Shown here one piece after another: positions 1-11,251 of a stretch of DNA of 46,873 bases. The position numbers and the translations under genes are program-made. The DNA is from Neelides folsomi (lineage: Eukaryota > Arthropoda > Collembola > Neelipleona > Neelidae), in assembly GCA_034687125.1 (NCBI GenBank), contig JAQGBZ010000448.1:1-46873 (forward strand). The letters run 5' to 3'. Under the pieces are notes generated by a model. The model saw only the letters and a program-made list of their open reading frames with translations, had not been told where the DNA came from and made no database searches. The first letter of the stretch is position 1. Each line of letters begins with the position of its first letter.

Positions 1-125
1 GGACATTCCGGAAACGGTAAAATTTCCAGGTTCATAACCTGGAAGTTCGGACATTCCGGAAACGGTAAAATTTCCAGGTTCATAACCTGGAAGTTCGGAC
101 ATTCCGGAAACGGTAAAATTTCCAG
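1..125 (-). repeat. 48-bp tandem repeat coding for 16-residue units
   Basis: Two full near-identical 48-bp units (1-48, 49-96) and a partial third (97 to about 125) lie in frame in the last visible exon of copy A. Each encodes GNFTVSGMSELPGYEP, with a possible N-glycosylation site (NFT) per unit. The array continues beyond the left edge, so its length is unknown. Confidence 0.95.
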
Positions 126-2107
126 AATCAGTGCTTCCCTCACTACCACTTTCAGAACTTCCAGAATTTATGTTACCAGAAATTGCAGAATTTACTATAT
201 TTTCTCCACCGCTGCTAAAGCCTTCAGGATTATTTTCTTTAGAACCTCCAGAATTATTGTCGTCAGAAATTCCAGAAATGTCAGTACTGTTGCCGCTTGA
301 AGCAGTAAGCTCAAATCCACCAGAATTAACGCCTTGGAGAGAACTGAGACCGTCGGAAGTCTCAATCCTTCTTTTCAAACTTGGAATGAGTCGTTCGATT
401 ATTTTCCTCATTATTTCGATCTGTGGGCCTTTTTGAGTGGCTGAAAAATAATAAAAGCGTTTGTTGAATAAATTATAAATTTTAAATGGTTGCATTCTTT
501 CAATTAGGTTTGAACTGAACAAATTCAATTCAATGCTGATTTATTTACCGAAATGACTTCCAGTTAATCCAAATGTATCCCAACATCCTTCATCGTTTTC
601 ATCCGAACTTATAGTTTGAGGAAAAATCATAACAATGTTATTTGACTCCGCAACTTGTAAAAACCCGCTATTTTCAATATGATTTGTGCCATTAAACTCC
701 CTTGAAAATTGAACGGAATCGTTTAGAAATTCTTTTAAATATCACAATTGTATTTTTATATCTCAATAATAGTTGATTTTCAATTTTGTGAAATTTATTA
801 TTGATTAAATTCTTCATACCTTCCAGTCGAGCAACCGTGAAAGTAAAAATGAAGGAGACATTCAGCGCTAGAATCTCTGCAACCAGAGGGGATATACATC
901 AATCCGGTTTTATCCATAAAACTTTGTTCGTTCCTGATAAAAAATTCTGATTGATCGAAGTGCTCCAATGGATGAACTGCGACGTTTTCTTTAATTGCAC
1001 AAATTAACTATTTAATAATTTTTAATATATAAAAATGGCCATGGATTTACATTTTTGTAATGGGTATTTACTTTGCAACGATCTTAAGGAATTCTTTAAT
1101 AGAAATTGAAGACTTTCGTAAGCCCCGGGGAATTCACAATTGGCAATATGAAAATTTTCAGAAGCGTCGTCAAAGCAATCTCCTCCAAAATTATTTGTTG
1201 GCTGGAATTAAAATTAAATATATATTGATTTTAAAAGTAAATACAATCAGATTATAATTTATTATGTGAAATAACATGAGAAATTCATTATTAGTAAAAT
1301 ATATTTCGATTGATATAATTACCAAAATATTTTCTGCCACTTGAACAATAATCAAAATATTTGATTTGCTCACAATATGAGGTTCATAAATTTCCAAAAT
1401 TTTCAGACTTTGATCTTCAAATAAAAAGGAATATTAAATAAAGAAATTGATTAAAAATACTAAATTTTAAAATAATACGAACCTGTTGAAAATTTTGTAC
1501 TTTTAGTTCCAGTGTACACAAATAATCGTGTGTCCAATAAATTTTTAGGATTTTCAACCAGTTCATTTTTTGCATTTGTTTCAAATTCTGAAATTGCATT
1601 TGAAATTGAAATGTTGAAGCCTCGACGAAATCTTTGCTTTGAATTCAATTTTGTACAAGAAGTTTCGTAGTCTTCAATTCTTCCTGTTCCCGAACCACAA
1701 CCGTAATACGCTAATAAAATATTATTGATAAAAAGTTGGATTTATGATATAAAAAACATATCTTACTTGGGAAAACTAATACAGAAAAAATAATTTCTTA
1801 CTGTCAGAGAATACAGCAATTCCACTAAACAGACTCGAATAGGACAAATGGAATTGTTGAGCAAAAGCTCCACCGCTTGAAAATCCACTTAAAGTAATCC
1901 TATCACTATCGAGATTCATTGGACCTATTAAAATTATTAGATATAAATAATGATTTTAATTTGTGTCATCACATTAATTATAAAAACTTAAATAATTGGA
2001 TTAATTTTATTAAATTCACTTAATCTCGATGGAATTGTTCTCAGCCGCTGACAGTGGATTGTGTTAAGTAAAAATATGGAAATTATAATAGTTAAAAGGT
2101 ATTTCAT
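1..2107 (-). CDS. Secreted PHB depolymerase/esterase-like protein, copy A (3'-incomplete, 8 exons)
   Basis: Exons read on the minus strand: 2107-2020, 1924-1802, 1710-1483, 1414-1323, 1201-1072, 988-820, 700-549 and 440 to the window edge. All junctions are GT-AG and the phases match copy B exactly. The protein starts with a signal peptide (MKYLLTIIISIFLLNTIHC). It carries the nucleophile elbow SGFSSGGAFAQQF (Ser about residue 45), an FDQSEFF segment, CLLHFYFHGC and GCWDTFGLTG, which are landmarks of the extracellular polyhydroxybutyrate depolymerase/esterase family. At the position where the family carries GT-x-D, this copy has GTKSTKF, and the expected H-x-F-P site reads ENILPT, so Asp and His of the triad look missing. 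After residue about 340 comes a G/S/N-rich tail that enters 16-residue repeats (GNFTVSGMSELPGYEP) and runs off the window. 474 codons are visible and no stop is seen. Role: secreted; hydrolase activity doubtful. Family assignment is confident, function is not. Confidence 0.85.
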
Positions 2108-2248
2108 GTTTTTTCTTCTTTAATCACCTGATAAAATTAAAAATCTTCAAAAAATCTAAATTGTCATAAATTACAAATCATTCGCTAAATGTTTGAATTA
2201 ACTTCATCTATGAAGCTAAGAGTGATAGCATTGGGGTGGAAATGAAAG

Positions 2249-2290
2249 CTTTATATAATACGGAAAAGGGGAAAGGATTTAGGGAGGTAA
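2249..2290 (-). promoter_or_regulatory. Core promoter of copy A (TATA box with pyrimidine tract)
   Basis: On the minus strand TATATAAAG (2257-2249) sits about 140 bases upstream of the ATG. It is preceded by CCCCTTTTCCG and a longer pyrimidine-rich stretch reaching to about 2340. The same order, CTTTTCCG then a TATA box, occurs in front of copy B, which supports a real, co-duplicated promoter. The transcription start would be expected near 2220. Confidence 0.6.
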
Positions 2291-2340
2291 AAGGGAAGCA
2301 GAGGAAAGAATCTCTAAAGTTTCTAATGGAAACGGAAACA

Positions 2341-5300
2341 TAATTTTTACAGAAGAAGCATCTTTAATAAAGATTATCACTAAACTAGTTTATGCTTGAA
2401 AAAATGGAACCCTTTGTATGAAAAGAAGATGCCACATTAATAGTTTAATAGTCTTTCTTACGTTAACATGAAGAGGAGAAAAGGAAAGAAAACGCAGCGA
2501 AGATCACGCACAGCTTGAATCTTATGATAATTTAATTGTTTCTTTTTGGCATTAGCTCACAACATAAAAGGAAAAGTCATTTGACTCCATAACCATCAAT
2601 TACTATTTTTATTTTTGTGCTTTACAATCTTGGATATGAAGATATGATTTCCCATTCGAGTGGAGCATCTTTCCTGGGCTCTGTAATTGAATGCTACTAC
2701 AGTGCCATACATGAAGTGTTGGTAAAAACGAGTTTGAGATTAATAAAATTAACAATATGCACAATTTACATATGTCATTAAGCTTTATATAAGGAAATTT
2801 TCATGAGTAATGATTAAAGACAGGCAACTTAGCTTTATATGATCTTACAATTAACTTTTTACAATTTACCCAAAAGATGTTTTCTCAATTTTTTTAAAAT
2901 TCGCTAATAAAATTTTACAAGTAATTAGTAATTGCAAATAATTAATTTAAGTCAGTTATATTTTGTATATTGTGGGTGTGTGATATTTGCATTTGTTTAG
3001 GCTTTTAGGGCACGTTAATTGTCCTTAGGAAATTATCTGTTTAACTCTTTAATCTTTGCCTCGCCACTCGCAAATGCCAAATTATTATACGTTAATTAGC
3101 GAAGTTTCCGTCTAGTTTGGCTTTATACTTCCATACAAATTTATAGTCACAACTTTCATTTGCTATTTTGAGACACTTTATTCAATTTGCTAAAATGAAC
3201 AATTTTCTATTCAATTTTGACTTAAAGCTTGAATACTAAATAAATTATAGGCTTTTGACTATTAGGATGAAGCATCTAGAGTAAAAATTATCCTTCATTT
3301 CATTGGTTGGGTGAAGAGAGGGAAACCTATTTTAACTATCATAACAAAGTAATTGAAATGCTACTTTCTACTTATTCATTTGTAATATTCAATTTCTTGG
3401 TTCCTATGGTTGGCTGATTCGTGAGAGTAGAGAGTTCATTTGCATACGTGAATAGCTCAAAACATTTCCTAATTGAATTGCGTGGTAGCAAATGACATTG
3501 AGATGTCTGTATGATGAGTTTCCTAATCGGGAACTGAATTGAAGCATACTCTTCTTCCTCGCACATGTTCATTTTATGTTTATGATATAGGTGAATTTGA
3601 CAGACATGTAAACATACTTGACGACTTTGGGCAAAAAGAATGATTTTTTGTATGAATCCACTATAAAAATTCAATTTAATGGTTTTCATTATAGCTTCTA
3701 AGCAATTTCTTTTTCCATTAAGAAATAAAAAAAGTATAAGAATGAGAATTTCCAAGAATAGTAAAGAATTCAAGGATGATTCTTGTATTTGAGAACTCGT
3801 TTCACTAAATGAATTCCACCATCCAAGAAATTCATTTTATGACATTCATGCAATAAAGCTGTTGCATTAAAACAAGTGCTATTAATTATTAGACTGGAGA
3901 TGCTCAAATATGGTAATTATGGAGATTATCGGACGAGACACGTTAAATTAATTCCGCCAATTCTTCTTGAAAACCTTTTGCATAAATCTTTTATAAATGC
4001 AACCATTATTAATTGATCTTTAAAGTGATAAAATTAATTTAAAATATATTAATTTAAAATGATTAATAAAATTTACTTTAATGCTCTGCAAATTTGAAGG
4101 TAAGGTGGGATTGATTGGTTCCTAGTGGTCGGACGTCGTAATGCGTCTTCACATAAATCAGTAATGTGTAAGATTGTCGCACGTGGGAATCGAAACATTT
4201 TAATATGTAAGACTTTGATTTCAAGAAAAAAGTTATCCTATCCAAGAAGACTCTTTCCCTAATTATGCCTTGATTTCTTTCAATTTCTTCTATTAAAAGA
4301 AGTAAATTGACCCTATTTAACACCACTTATAACTTTAAGCCCTCACTTTTTGAAGCAATAAGTTTATGACCAAAATGATTTCTTTATGACCGGATTTTTT
4401 TATAAACACGTTGACACATTGGAGTTTAAATTGTCGGTATTTATAAAGCTACTAATAGCCAGTGCTTGTTCGGGCATGCCTGACAGCCCGATGCCTGACT
4501 CCCAATTTTGCTCGAATGCCCGACACTGTTGGGCGTCAAGTAAGCCTGAATGCTCTATATTCAAAAGATTGTTCAATTTCTTAAATATATTTTGCAGAAT
4601 TTCAAAAATGTTCAATTTATTGATTTCGTGAGACAAAATGCATCATCATACTAAGGGTAAATAGTGGAAACCATAAAAATTCATGTTCAAATAACGAGGC
4701 GAGATTGAAGCTTAATTTAATCTTCTTAATAATAACATATTTACAATTTCATCATCCAATAATTACAAAGTTCATCCAATAATTATGTGCCGGTTTAACT
4801 CTTAATCTTAGTAACTAATAAGGTATGACACGGCATGGCTTATAAATTATAATAAACTCAAAAATGAAGAAATTTAATAAAATCTTGAGAATAAATGAAA
4901 ACATTAATATTTAGGTATATAAATACAATTAGACATTGAGCAGGCAGATTGAATTTATAAGTCTCATCTTACCTCTGGCTGCCGAGCCCTGCTAATAGCT
5001 AACTTGATCAGTTGCCAACGTTCGTTTATAAGCACAAAAATTACTATTAGGTCATAAAGTTATGAAATTATTAAGTTATCATTTCGTAAACGATAACCGA
5101 TAACTATAACAGATCACCGCCCCTGAGTAATAACAATAAGCATTAATGTTCATGTATTCATTTTTGTAATAAATTATCTCATTTACCATCTGATATGGTT
5201 TAAGTTTAAATAGCAAATGCGCTTTTACATTGACAGCCAAATTTACATTTAATTTCTTTGAAATATATGATAACATTTAATTTTGACTAAGATTTGTTTG

Positions 5301-6177
5301 GAACCCCGAAGTTTACATATCTAATTATTGTGATCATTAAAACTCATAATGATTGATATTATAAATAGGTGATCAAATGTAAGAAATTAGAAGTTTTGAT
5401 AACATTCCATCATGTTTTCATGTACTCTTTCTACTCATTTATCTAACTTTTAGTCATTCAGGTTTTTTTAATCTTGACAAACTTACTCCTGTAGGTTCTT
5501 TCCTTTTTCCTACCTTCGACAAGAATTGTTTAACTCGCTTAATAATTCTCATCATCTCCATAGAAACATCCACAAAACAACTTTAAAGTAGAGCTCCGTT
5601 CGAAACGAAACCTGGGGGTCATTTCACAACAACTTGTCACTTTGAAAACAGATTTACGCTTGCCAAATGTAATATTAACCCTGAGTTTGCCCTAATTAAT
5701 TAATTACCTTGAGTATTAAAAATTATGAATAGTAAAAAAAATATAATTTAAAAAACTGGGCAAACTTAATAGTGAAGTGATCTGTAATTTTTGCAGACAA
5801 AAGCTAACTTTTTTCATCATTACTAATGATGGTCTTGTAACAATTATGAAAATGATTATTAAATGATAAAAAAGTACAAAAATGTACACTAAATTCAATA
5901 TTCATGGAATAGTGAAAAATCTATTGAAAACGGATTATAGGAAAATTGACGGATGAAAGGAAAGAGATAAAGTCAAAGGATCTCGTAATTAATTACATTA
6001 AACTAAATAGAAACTCATCATTTCTTATTACTCTCCCTACTTTGTTCAATATTTAATATGGTAAGGGTAAATTGGAAATAACGAAGTTATGTAAATTAAG
6101 AAGATTCCTAAAGTTTGTGAAACTTGTTACAATAACCAGACACATATAATTCACTCCATAAATGAACAGCTTGCATT
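2341..6177. other. Intergenic space between the divergent esterase-like genes
   Basis: About 3.8 kb of AT-rich DNA separates the two divergent promoters. I see no convincing exon. Short open frames at 3372-3773, 4078-4326 and 4386-4636 lack splice context, composition or motifs of a gene. A small GC-richer patch at about 4455-4545 contains GCCTGAC/GCCCGA words repeated at short distance, and another lies at 4965-5010; both may be worn transposon remnants. Confidence 0.5.
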
Positions 6178-6239
6178 TTGATGCATTTCCAACACTTCCA
6201 ATGCTTCAAAAAGCAGGAAAATTTTTATCTCGAGGCAGC

Positions 6240-6330
6240 TTCCCCTTTCCTTTCACTTCCTTTCTACTTTTATTTCCTTCTTTCCCACCCAAGTGCTTCA
6301 ATCGTTTCCGCTTTTCCGCTGTATAAAAGA
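6240..6330 (+). promoter_or_regulatory. Core promoter of copy B (pyrimidine tract and TATA box)
   Basis: A pyrimidine-rich stretch (about 6240-6320) ends in CTTTTCCGC, directly followed by TATAAAAG at 6322-6329. A start near 6350 would leave a leader of about 95 bases before the ATG at 6447. The arrangement mirrors that of copy A on the other strand. Confidence 0.65.
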
Positions 6331-6446
6331 CAACAATTCCTGAACGAACATCATTCGGAAGTTGGAAGATAAAAAATTGTTTTATATCAATTTGATACTC
6401 AATTTCAAATTTCTTTAAAATATTAAATATAATTTTATATAAGACA

Positions 6447-8938
6447 ATGAATTTGGTCACATTTATATTTTTATTATTTCTCCAGGCAATAAGTTCTCAA
6501 CGTCAAAGACCAACAAGATTAAGTGAGTTTTTATTTGGTCAAAATTATATTTTGTAATAAACAAATTTCTTCAAAGAATTAACTAATAAAACAATTAATT
6601 GATGTTTGATACCTTGTTAAAGGTCCCATGAGCCTCAATGCGAATCATATAACTTTAAGTGGTTTTTCAAGTGGCGGGGCTTTCGCCCAACAATTTCAGC
6701 TATCTTATTCAAATCTTTTCGATGGAATTGCCATTTTCTCTGACAGTAATTTTATAATTAATTTTTTTATAAATAAATGAATGGTGGGAATAATTGATTT
6801 TTCATTTTAGCCTATTATCGCTGTGGTTCGGCAACGGGCAGAATCGAAGATTATGAATCTGCGTGTACAAAATTGAGTTCAAACCAGAGGTCCCGCAGAG
6901 ATTTCAACGTTTCAAATGCAATTTCTGAATTGCAAAGGAATGCTTTAGCTGGATTGATTGATAATCCCGCAAATTTATTGAATACGAGATTGTTTGTGTT
7001 TGCTGGAACTAGGAGTTCAAAGTTTACAACAGGTTTACAATATTACATGAAAAAATACAAAGAAATTTTCAAAGTCGTTAATAACTTTTTTTGTTCCTAG
7101 ATCAAAGTCTGAGGATTTTAGACATTTATGAGCCATTTATTCAAAATTTATCAAACATTTACGTTGAAGTTCAAATTTCGGAAAACGTTTTGGTAAATCT
7201 GAAAAATTATCATCAATCCCATAAATGAGAAGATTAAAATTTCATAAATGGTTTATTTTTTAAATCGCTTTAACTGTTATTTTCCTTCTTCCTCAACAGC
7301 CATCTAATAATTTTGGAGGAAATTGTCACGAAGAAGCTTCGAGAAATTTCCATATTGCAAATTGTAACTTCTCAGGGGCCTATGAAAGTCTTAGATTTCT
7401 ATTGAGAAATTTATTACGCTTCCCTGAAAGTAATTTACTATTATATAATATTTTTTTAAATATAAAAACATTAAATGTTAATTATTTAACACCCATTCCT
7501 TTATCCATATAAATTACAATGTATTCAATATATTTATTTTTATTAATTTATATTTATTTATTTTAAGGAAACATAGCAGTTCATCCATTGGACCAGTTTG
7601 ACCAATCTGAGTTTTTTAACGGAATTGATGGCAACTATATGGATAGGATTGGTTTCATGTACATTCCATCCGGATGCAGAGATTCGTCTATTAACTGCCT
7701 GCTCCACTTTTATTTCCATGGTTGCTCAAATGGAAGGTATGTCCTTTTCACTAACAATTTTAACTTAACTTGCAAACATCTCTAATCATTAGAAAATCTA
7801 TATTCTCATATAAGGTCTTTAACAATTTAATTATCTTTCCAGGGAGTTTAATGGAACAAGTCATATTGTCAACAGCGGGTTTTTGCAAGTTGCAGAGGCA
7901 AACGACATTGTGATGATTTTCCCTCAAACTTTGAGCTCTGATGATAATGAAGAAGGATGTTGGGATACTTTTGGATTAACTGGAAAACTTTTTGGTACAT
8001 AAAATAAACATAAATTCTTTTAATTATAAAATAGATTTACTAGAATATTATTAATTAATAATATTAACTATTTAATTTAATTTAATTCAGCAACTCGGAG
8101 CGGGCGACAAATTGAAATTATGCGGAAAATACTTGAACGACTCATCCCAAGTTTGACTCGATCGAATCCTAGCGGAAGTGGTGGCACATCCTTACTCTCA
8201 AATAACCAAACTTTGATCAATCCAGCTCGCTTTGTCCTTCCCCCGCTTAACAGCGAGCTTCAGCCTGTCGGGATCAATGGGTTGGTTGGGGCGGAAGCTT
8301 TTGAATTTATAGATAGAGAAGATGGACGCGATTTGACTCCTAGACCCAGCAATTTCCAATCTCCCACGAACCAACGACAAGTTCCACAAACTTCCTCGTT
8401 GATGAGTCCATTTTTCCCAAGTCGGTTTCAACCCTTCCGACCACAACAAGGAAATTTCCAATCCCCTCTAAATGCCTTCGACTTCCAATCCTTCCAACAG
8501 CCTCAAGGAAACGCGCAGCCCGGAAATTTACAAACTGCTCTTCCCCAATTTAACAATTTAAATTTTCAATCTTTAGGACTCCAAAATTCCCAGCCAAATT
8601 CAAATCCCAATTTCCAATCTTTCGATTCTCGCCAACCGATTTTCAACCAAAATTTCCCGACATCTCAGGAAGGAAGTCCCCAAACGAGCAATTTCCAAAC
8701 AACTGATTCTCAACCAAACTTTGGAGATTTTAACGGACTCAATCCGGACTCGTTGGCGTTGGGCTCAGAGCCTAACCTGGAGGAAGTTCAGCTTGAGCAA
8801 TCCTTCCCTGAAGCTGAAACGAATTCCCAAACACCAAATGTTCAAATCTCACAGAGTTCTCCAAATTCACCAAAAATAATTCGAATTCGACTCCGCCGCA
8901 GATCAAAAAAACACGTGGAAAAATCTGTTATTGAATAG
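6447..8938 (+). CDS. Secreted PHB depolymerase/esterase-like protein, copy B (complete, 603 aa, 8 exons)
   Basis: Exons: 6447-6522, 6623-6745, 6811-7032, 7101-7192, 7300-7429, 7568-7736, 7843-7994, 8091-8938 (stop TAG). All introns are GT-AG and the frame stays open for 603 codons. A signal peptide (MNLVTFIFLLFLQAISS) is followed by the esterase fold: LSGFSSGGAFAQQF (Ser41), paired Cys at 71 and 85, FDQSEFF (225-231), CLLHFYFHGC (258-267), AEANDIVMIFPQ and GCWDTFGLTG (309-318). The residue expected to be Asp in GT-x-D is Ser135 (GTRSSKF), and the expected His near 169 is Asn (SENVLPS). Residues about 346-603 are a low-complexity Q/N/P/F/S tail with NFQSP, FQSFQQPQ and NFPTSQ words, ending in a basic RIRLRRRSKKH patch. 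In bacteria and fungi the family degrades extracellular polyester. Here the triad looks broken, so an altered role is likely. AATAAA at 9034 may be the polyadenylation signal. Confidence 0.9.
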
Positions 8939-9033
8939 TTAAATTGCTCAAGGATTTCAAGTTATTTAGTTCTTATCTTGTCTATCAGTAAATTTACTTC
9001 CAATGTCAATGTAAGTAGTCATTTTTAAATAAT

Positions 9034-9039
9034 AATAAA
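9034..9039 (+). terminator. Candidate polyadenylation signal of copy B
   Basis: AATAAA lies 96 bases after the stop codon of copy B and is followed by a T/G-rich stretch. It is the first canonical hexamer downstream. Confidence 0.45.
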
Positions 9040-9460
9040 ATTCTTGTTTGTCATTATTACTACTCCTAACTACATTTGATTTATATGAAGAAGTTTATGA
9101 AAATGAAAACATACAGACTTACAATTTTGATTTTCATACTCATTTTGGGTCGTTTGGCATCAAAGCATATGTAATATACATCTTAATGCAACTGGGTATA
9201 TATTATATATATTACAATGCAAGCGCACTTTCTAGACTATCAAAACTTAAGATTTACAATTAGTGTACGAAATTTATATGTAAATAAGATTTTTGACATT
9301 TTAATTAATATAAGGAGTTTGAACATTTTAGCTATTTAATAATATAAGTATGGAGGAGTAAATAATCTATTCAGTATTCAATACTTATAGTTAATTTGTA
9401 GTTTATATTCAGTTTTTCGACTCTACAATAATTTTAACTTGGTTAAATATATTTTTAGGC

Positions 9461-9610
9461 TGACTGAGGCTAAAAATAATTAGCATAAAGTTACAAAAAG
9501 CAGCCTTGAAATATGTTAACGATTTGAATTACTTAAATAGAGAAGATCTCGACAAAAACTGGTTTAGGTATTTTTATTTATTATTTTTCCTTTAAATGGA
9601 GAAAATTGGT
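9461..9610 (+). promoter_or_regulatory. Promoter of Cys/Q-rich protein C, duplicated with that of D
   Basis: GAGGCTAAAAATAATTAGCAT at about 9467-9485, ACAAAAACTGGTTTAGG at about 9552-9568 and TTTAAATGGAGAAAATTGG at about 9591-9609 recur in the same order and similar spacing upstream of gene D (14984-15140). There the TATA position reads TATATAAAGGAG. Conservation of these three blocks, while the DNA between them differs, suggests functional elements. The ATG is 70-90 bases further on. Confidence 0.6.
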
Positions 9611-9677
9611 GGTTCATTTATTAGTTCTCTGGCTCTATCGAAATATAAAGCAACTTGGGAATAATTTTAGAAATAAA

Positions 9678-10364
9678 ATGAATTTAAATATTTTATTTCT
9701 CGGAACTCTCGCTATTTCATTCTTTGATGGAACTTCAGCCCAAACACAAGACCGCTTTGCTGGGATGGGTCTGTTCGAAATATTCTTTTATAAAATTTAA
9801 TAATTAATTATCTCTAAATTATATCTTCAATTATCTCATTCATATAAAAATGACTTAAATTTATACAATTGTAATTTTTTAGAATGCACCGAAGGCTTTT
9901 GCCAAGGGCCAGGTCGAACTCACCAACAAGTTGTTTCATATTGCATTGGAGAAAATTTTGAAACTGCGATTGAATCAAATTTCTGCCGCAATTCTGAAGA
10001 TGGTTTTGAGTATAAATGTTGCAGACGCGTAGGATTCTTTGGCCAATCTCCAATAGAAAACGAAATTGACGGCAATTCTCAAAACCAACCTTTCCTTTTT
10101 CCACAAGGCCCTCAACAATGGCCTCAACAATGGCAACAAGGCCCTCAACAATGGCCTCAACAATGGCAACAACAAAGGCAACAACGGCAACAATGGCCTC
10201 AACAATGGCAACAAGGCCCTCAACAATGGCCTCAACAATGGCAACAACGGCAACAAGGCCCTCAACAATGGCCTTTAACACGTTCTCAGCCACCTCAGAG
10301 AATCCCTTCAAACAATATGCGTCCGTTTGGAAACCCTCAATTACCAAGACCATTTTCCAAGTAA
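9678..10364 (+). CDS. Secreted six-cysteine protein with PQQW repeats, gene C (190 aa, 2 exons)
   Basis: Exon 1 is 9678-9768 and exon 2 is 9883-10364 (GT-AG, phase 1), giving 190 codons and a TAA stop. Exon 1 encodes a signal peptide (MNLNILFLGTLAISFFDGTSA, then QTQD). Exon 2 begins with a cysteine module, C-x4-C-x13-C-x13-C-x10-CC, covering about residues 31-80. The rest is a repetitive tail of GPQQWPQQWQQ-type units (11 residues) followed by a Pro/Arg end. The tail is rich in Gln and Trp and lacks charged residues except Arg. The same plan recurs in gene D, so the reading frame and splice are well supported. I do not recognise the cysteine module. Secreted matrix, glue or cuticle protein is inference. 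AATAAA at about 10471 and 10499 could end the transcript. Confidence 0.85.
10104..10275 (+). repeat. In-frame PQQW minisatellite of gene C
   Basis: Imperfect 33-bp units built from CCTCAACAATGG and CAACAAGG blocks encode GPQQWPQQWQQ. At least three units are visible, with a variant part carrying RQQRQQ. Alternative frames stay open only because of the repeat. Confidence 0.9.
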
Positions 10365-10554
10365 AAAGTTCCAGCTAACAACTTTGAATTGGGGAAAAGG
10401 AGTTATTTTTTAAATTTAAACTTGTTTACTTAAGACAGAAGTAGCTTTATCATTATGTAGTTACGTTAAAATAAAATCTTAATAGTTTGATTGAACACAA
10501 TAAAATGATAATAAACAAAATTAAAGAATAAAATTAAATTTGCCAAAAATCATT

Positions 10555-10775
10555 GTTTTGCACGAAGCGCATCATATTTAAAAATAAAACGAGGGAAGGA
10601 GAAGAGGAAAGAGGAGAAAATGAGGACGAATGAGTTGGGTTAGGATAACAAAATGTGGAAGGAGGAAGTAGTTGAAATGAGAAAGAATGAAGTTAGAAAG
10701 CAGCAATCGAAATCGATGAGACTAGAGCACCAGCCCACCGAGTGGTATAGATCTCTGATTGAAATGAATAAAATA
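10555..10775 (+). mobile_element. Possible 3' end of a non-LTR retrotransposon
   Basis: A purine-rich, GC-richer block reads in one frame as a basic/acidic peptide ending in LEHQPTEWYRSLIEMNKIK and a stop, immediately followed by an AATAAAATAAAATAAAA tail at about 10765-10783. A short coding 3' end with an A-rich tandem tail is typical of a 5'-truncated LINE. No reverse transcriptase motif is present, so this is tentative. Confidence 0.35.
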
Positions 10776-11251
10776 AAATAAAATTGGAAGATTTTTCAAT
10801 TCATTTCATTTCTATTGTTTATTTCCAAAATATTTTGAAATATTTCGAAATAAACCGAAATGAAATGGAGCGGTTTCATTTCATTCGGAGTTCTAGAGTG
10901 GTTTATAGAAATACGTAATTCATAAGGCACCCGTATAAGTGATCGAAAATAAACTGCTCGAAACAAAGTGTTCGAAGACAAATTGCTCGAAACATTTAAT
11001 GCTCGAAGAATATTTTGCTCAAAACATAAAGTGCTTGAAGAATATATTGCTCGAATGTCAAATGCTCGAAAAAAATGTCCTAAAAATACAAAGAGCTCAA
11101 ACGATTATAGCTCGAAGGTGAAAATACTCAAAAATTATCGCTGTTCATCTATAATATAGGGATATACTTACATACTTGTAACATACTTAACTTCAGACTC
11201 CTAAATGGGTTTTGTAAAAAAAGTTTAGGGTTTTATTTCAAATATAATATA

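Noticed and set aside
3372..3773. 133-codon minus-strand frame
   Set aside because: No recognisable motif, no conserved neighbours, composition like the surrounding non-coding DNA.
8198..8461. Minus-strand frame opposite the tail of copy B
   Set aside because: Shadow of the Q/N/P-rich coding exon; copy B is supported by seven phase-consistent introns.
9814..10353. Long minus-strand frames opposite gene C (EAIVEGLVAIVE-like)
   Set aside because: Produced by the PQQW-encoding repeat read on the other strand; no start context, splice sites or non-repeat coding sequence.
10939..11159. Plus-strand frames in the left arm of the fold-back element
   Set aside because: Non-coding subrepeats; the frame merely reads the TGCTCGAA word again and again.
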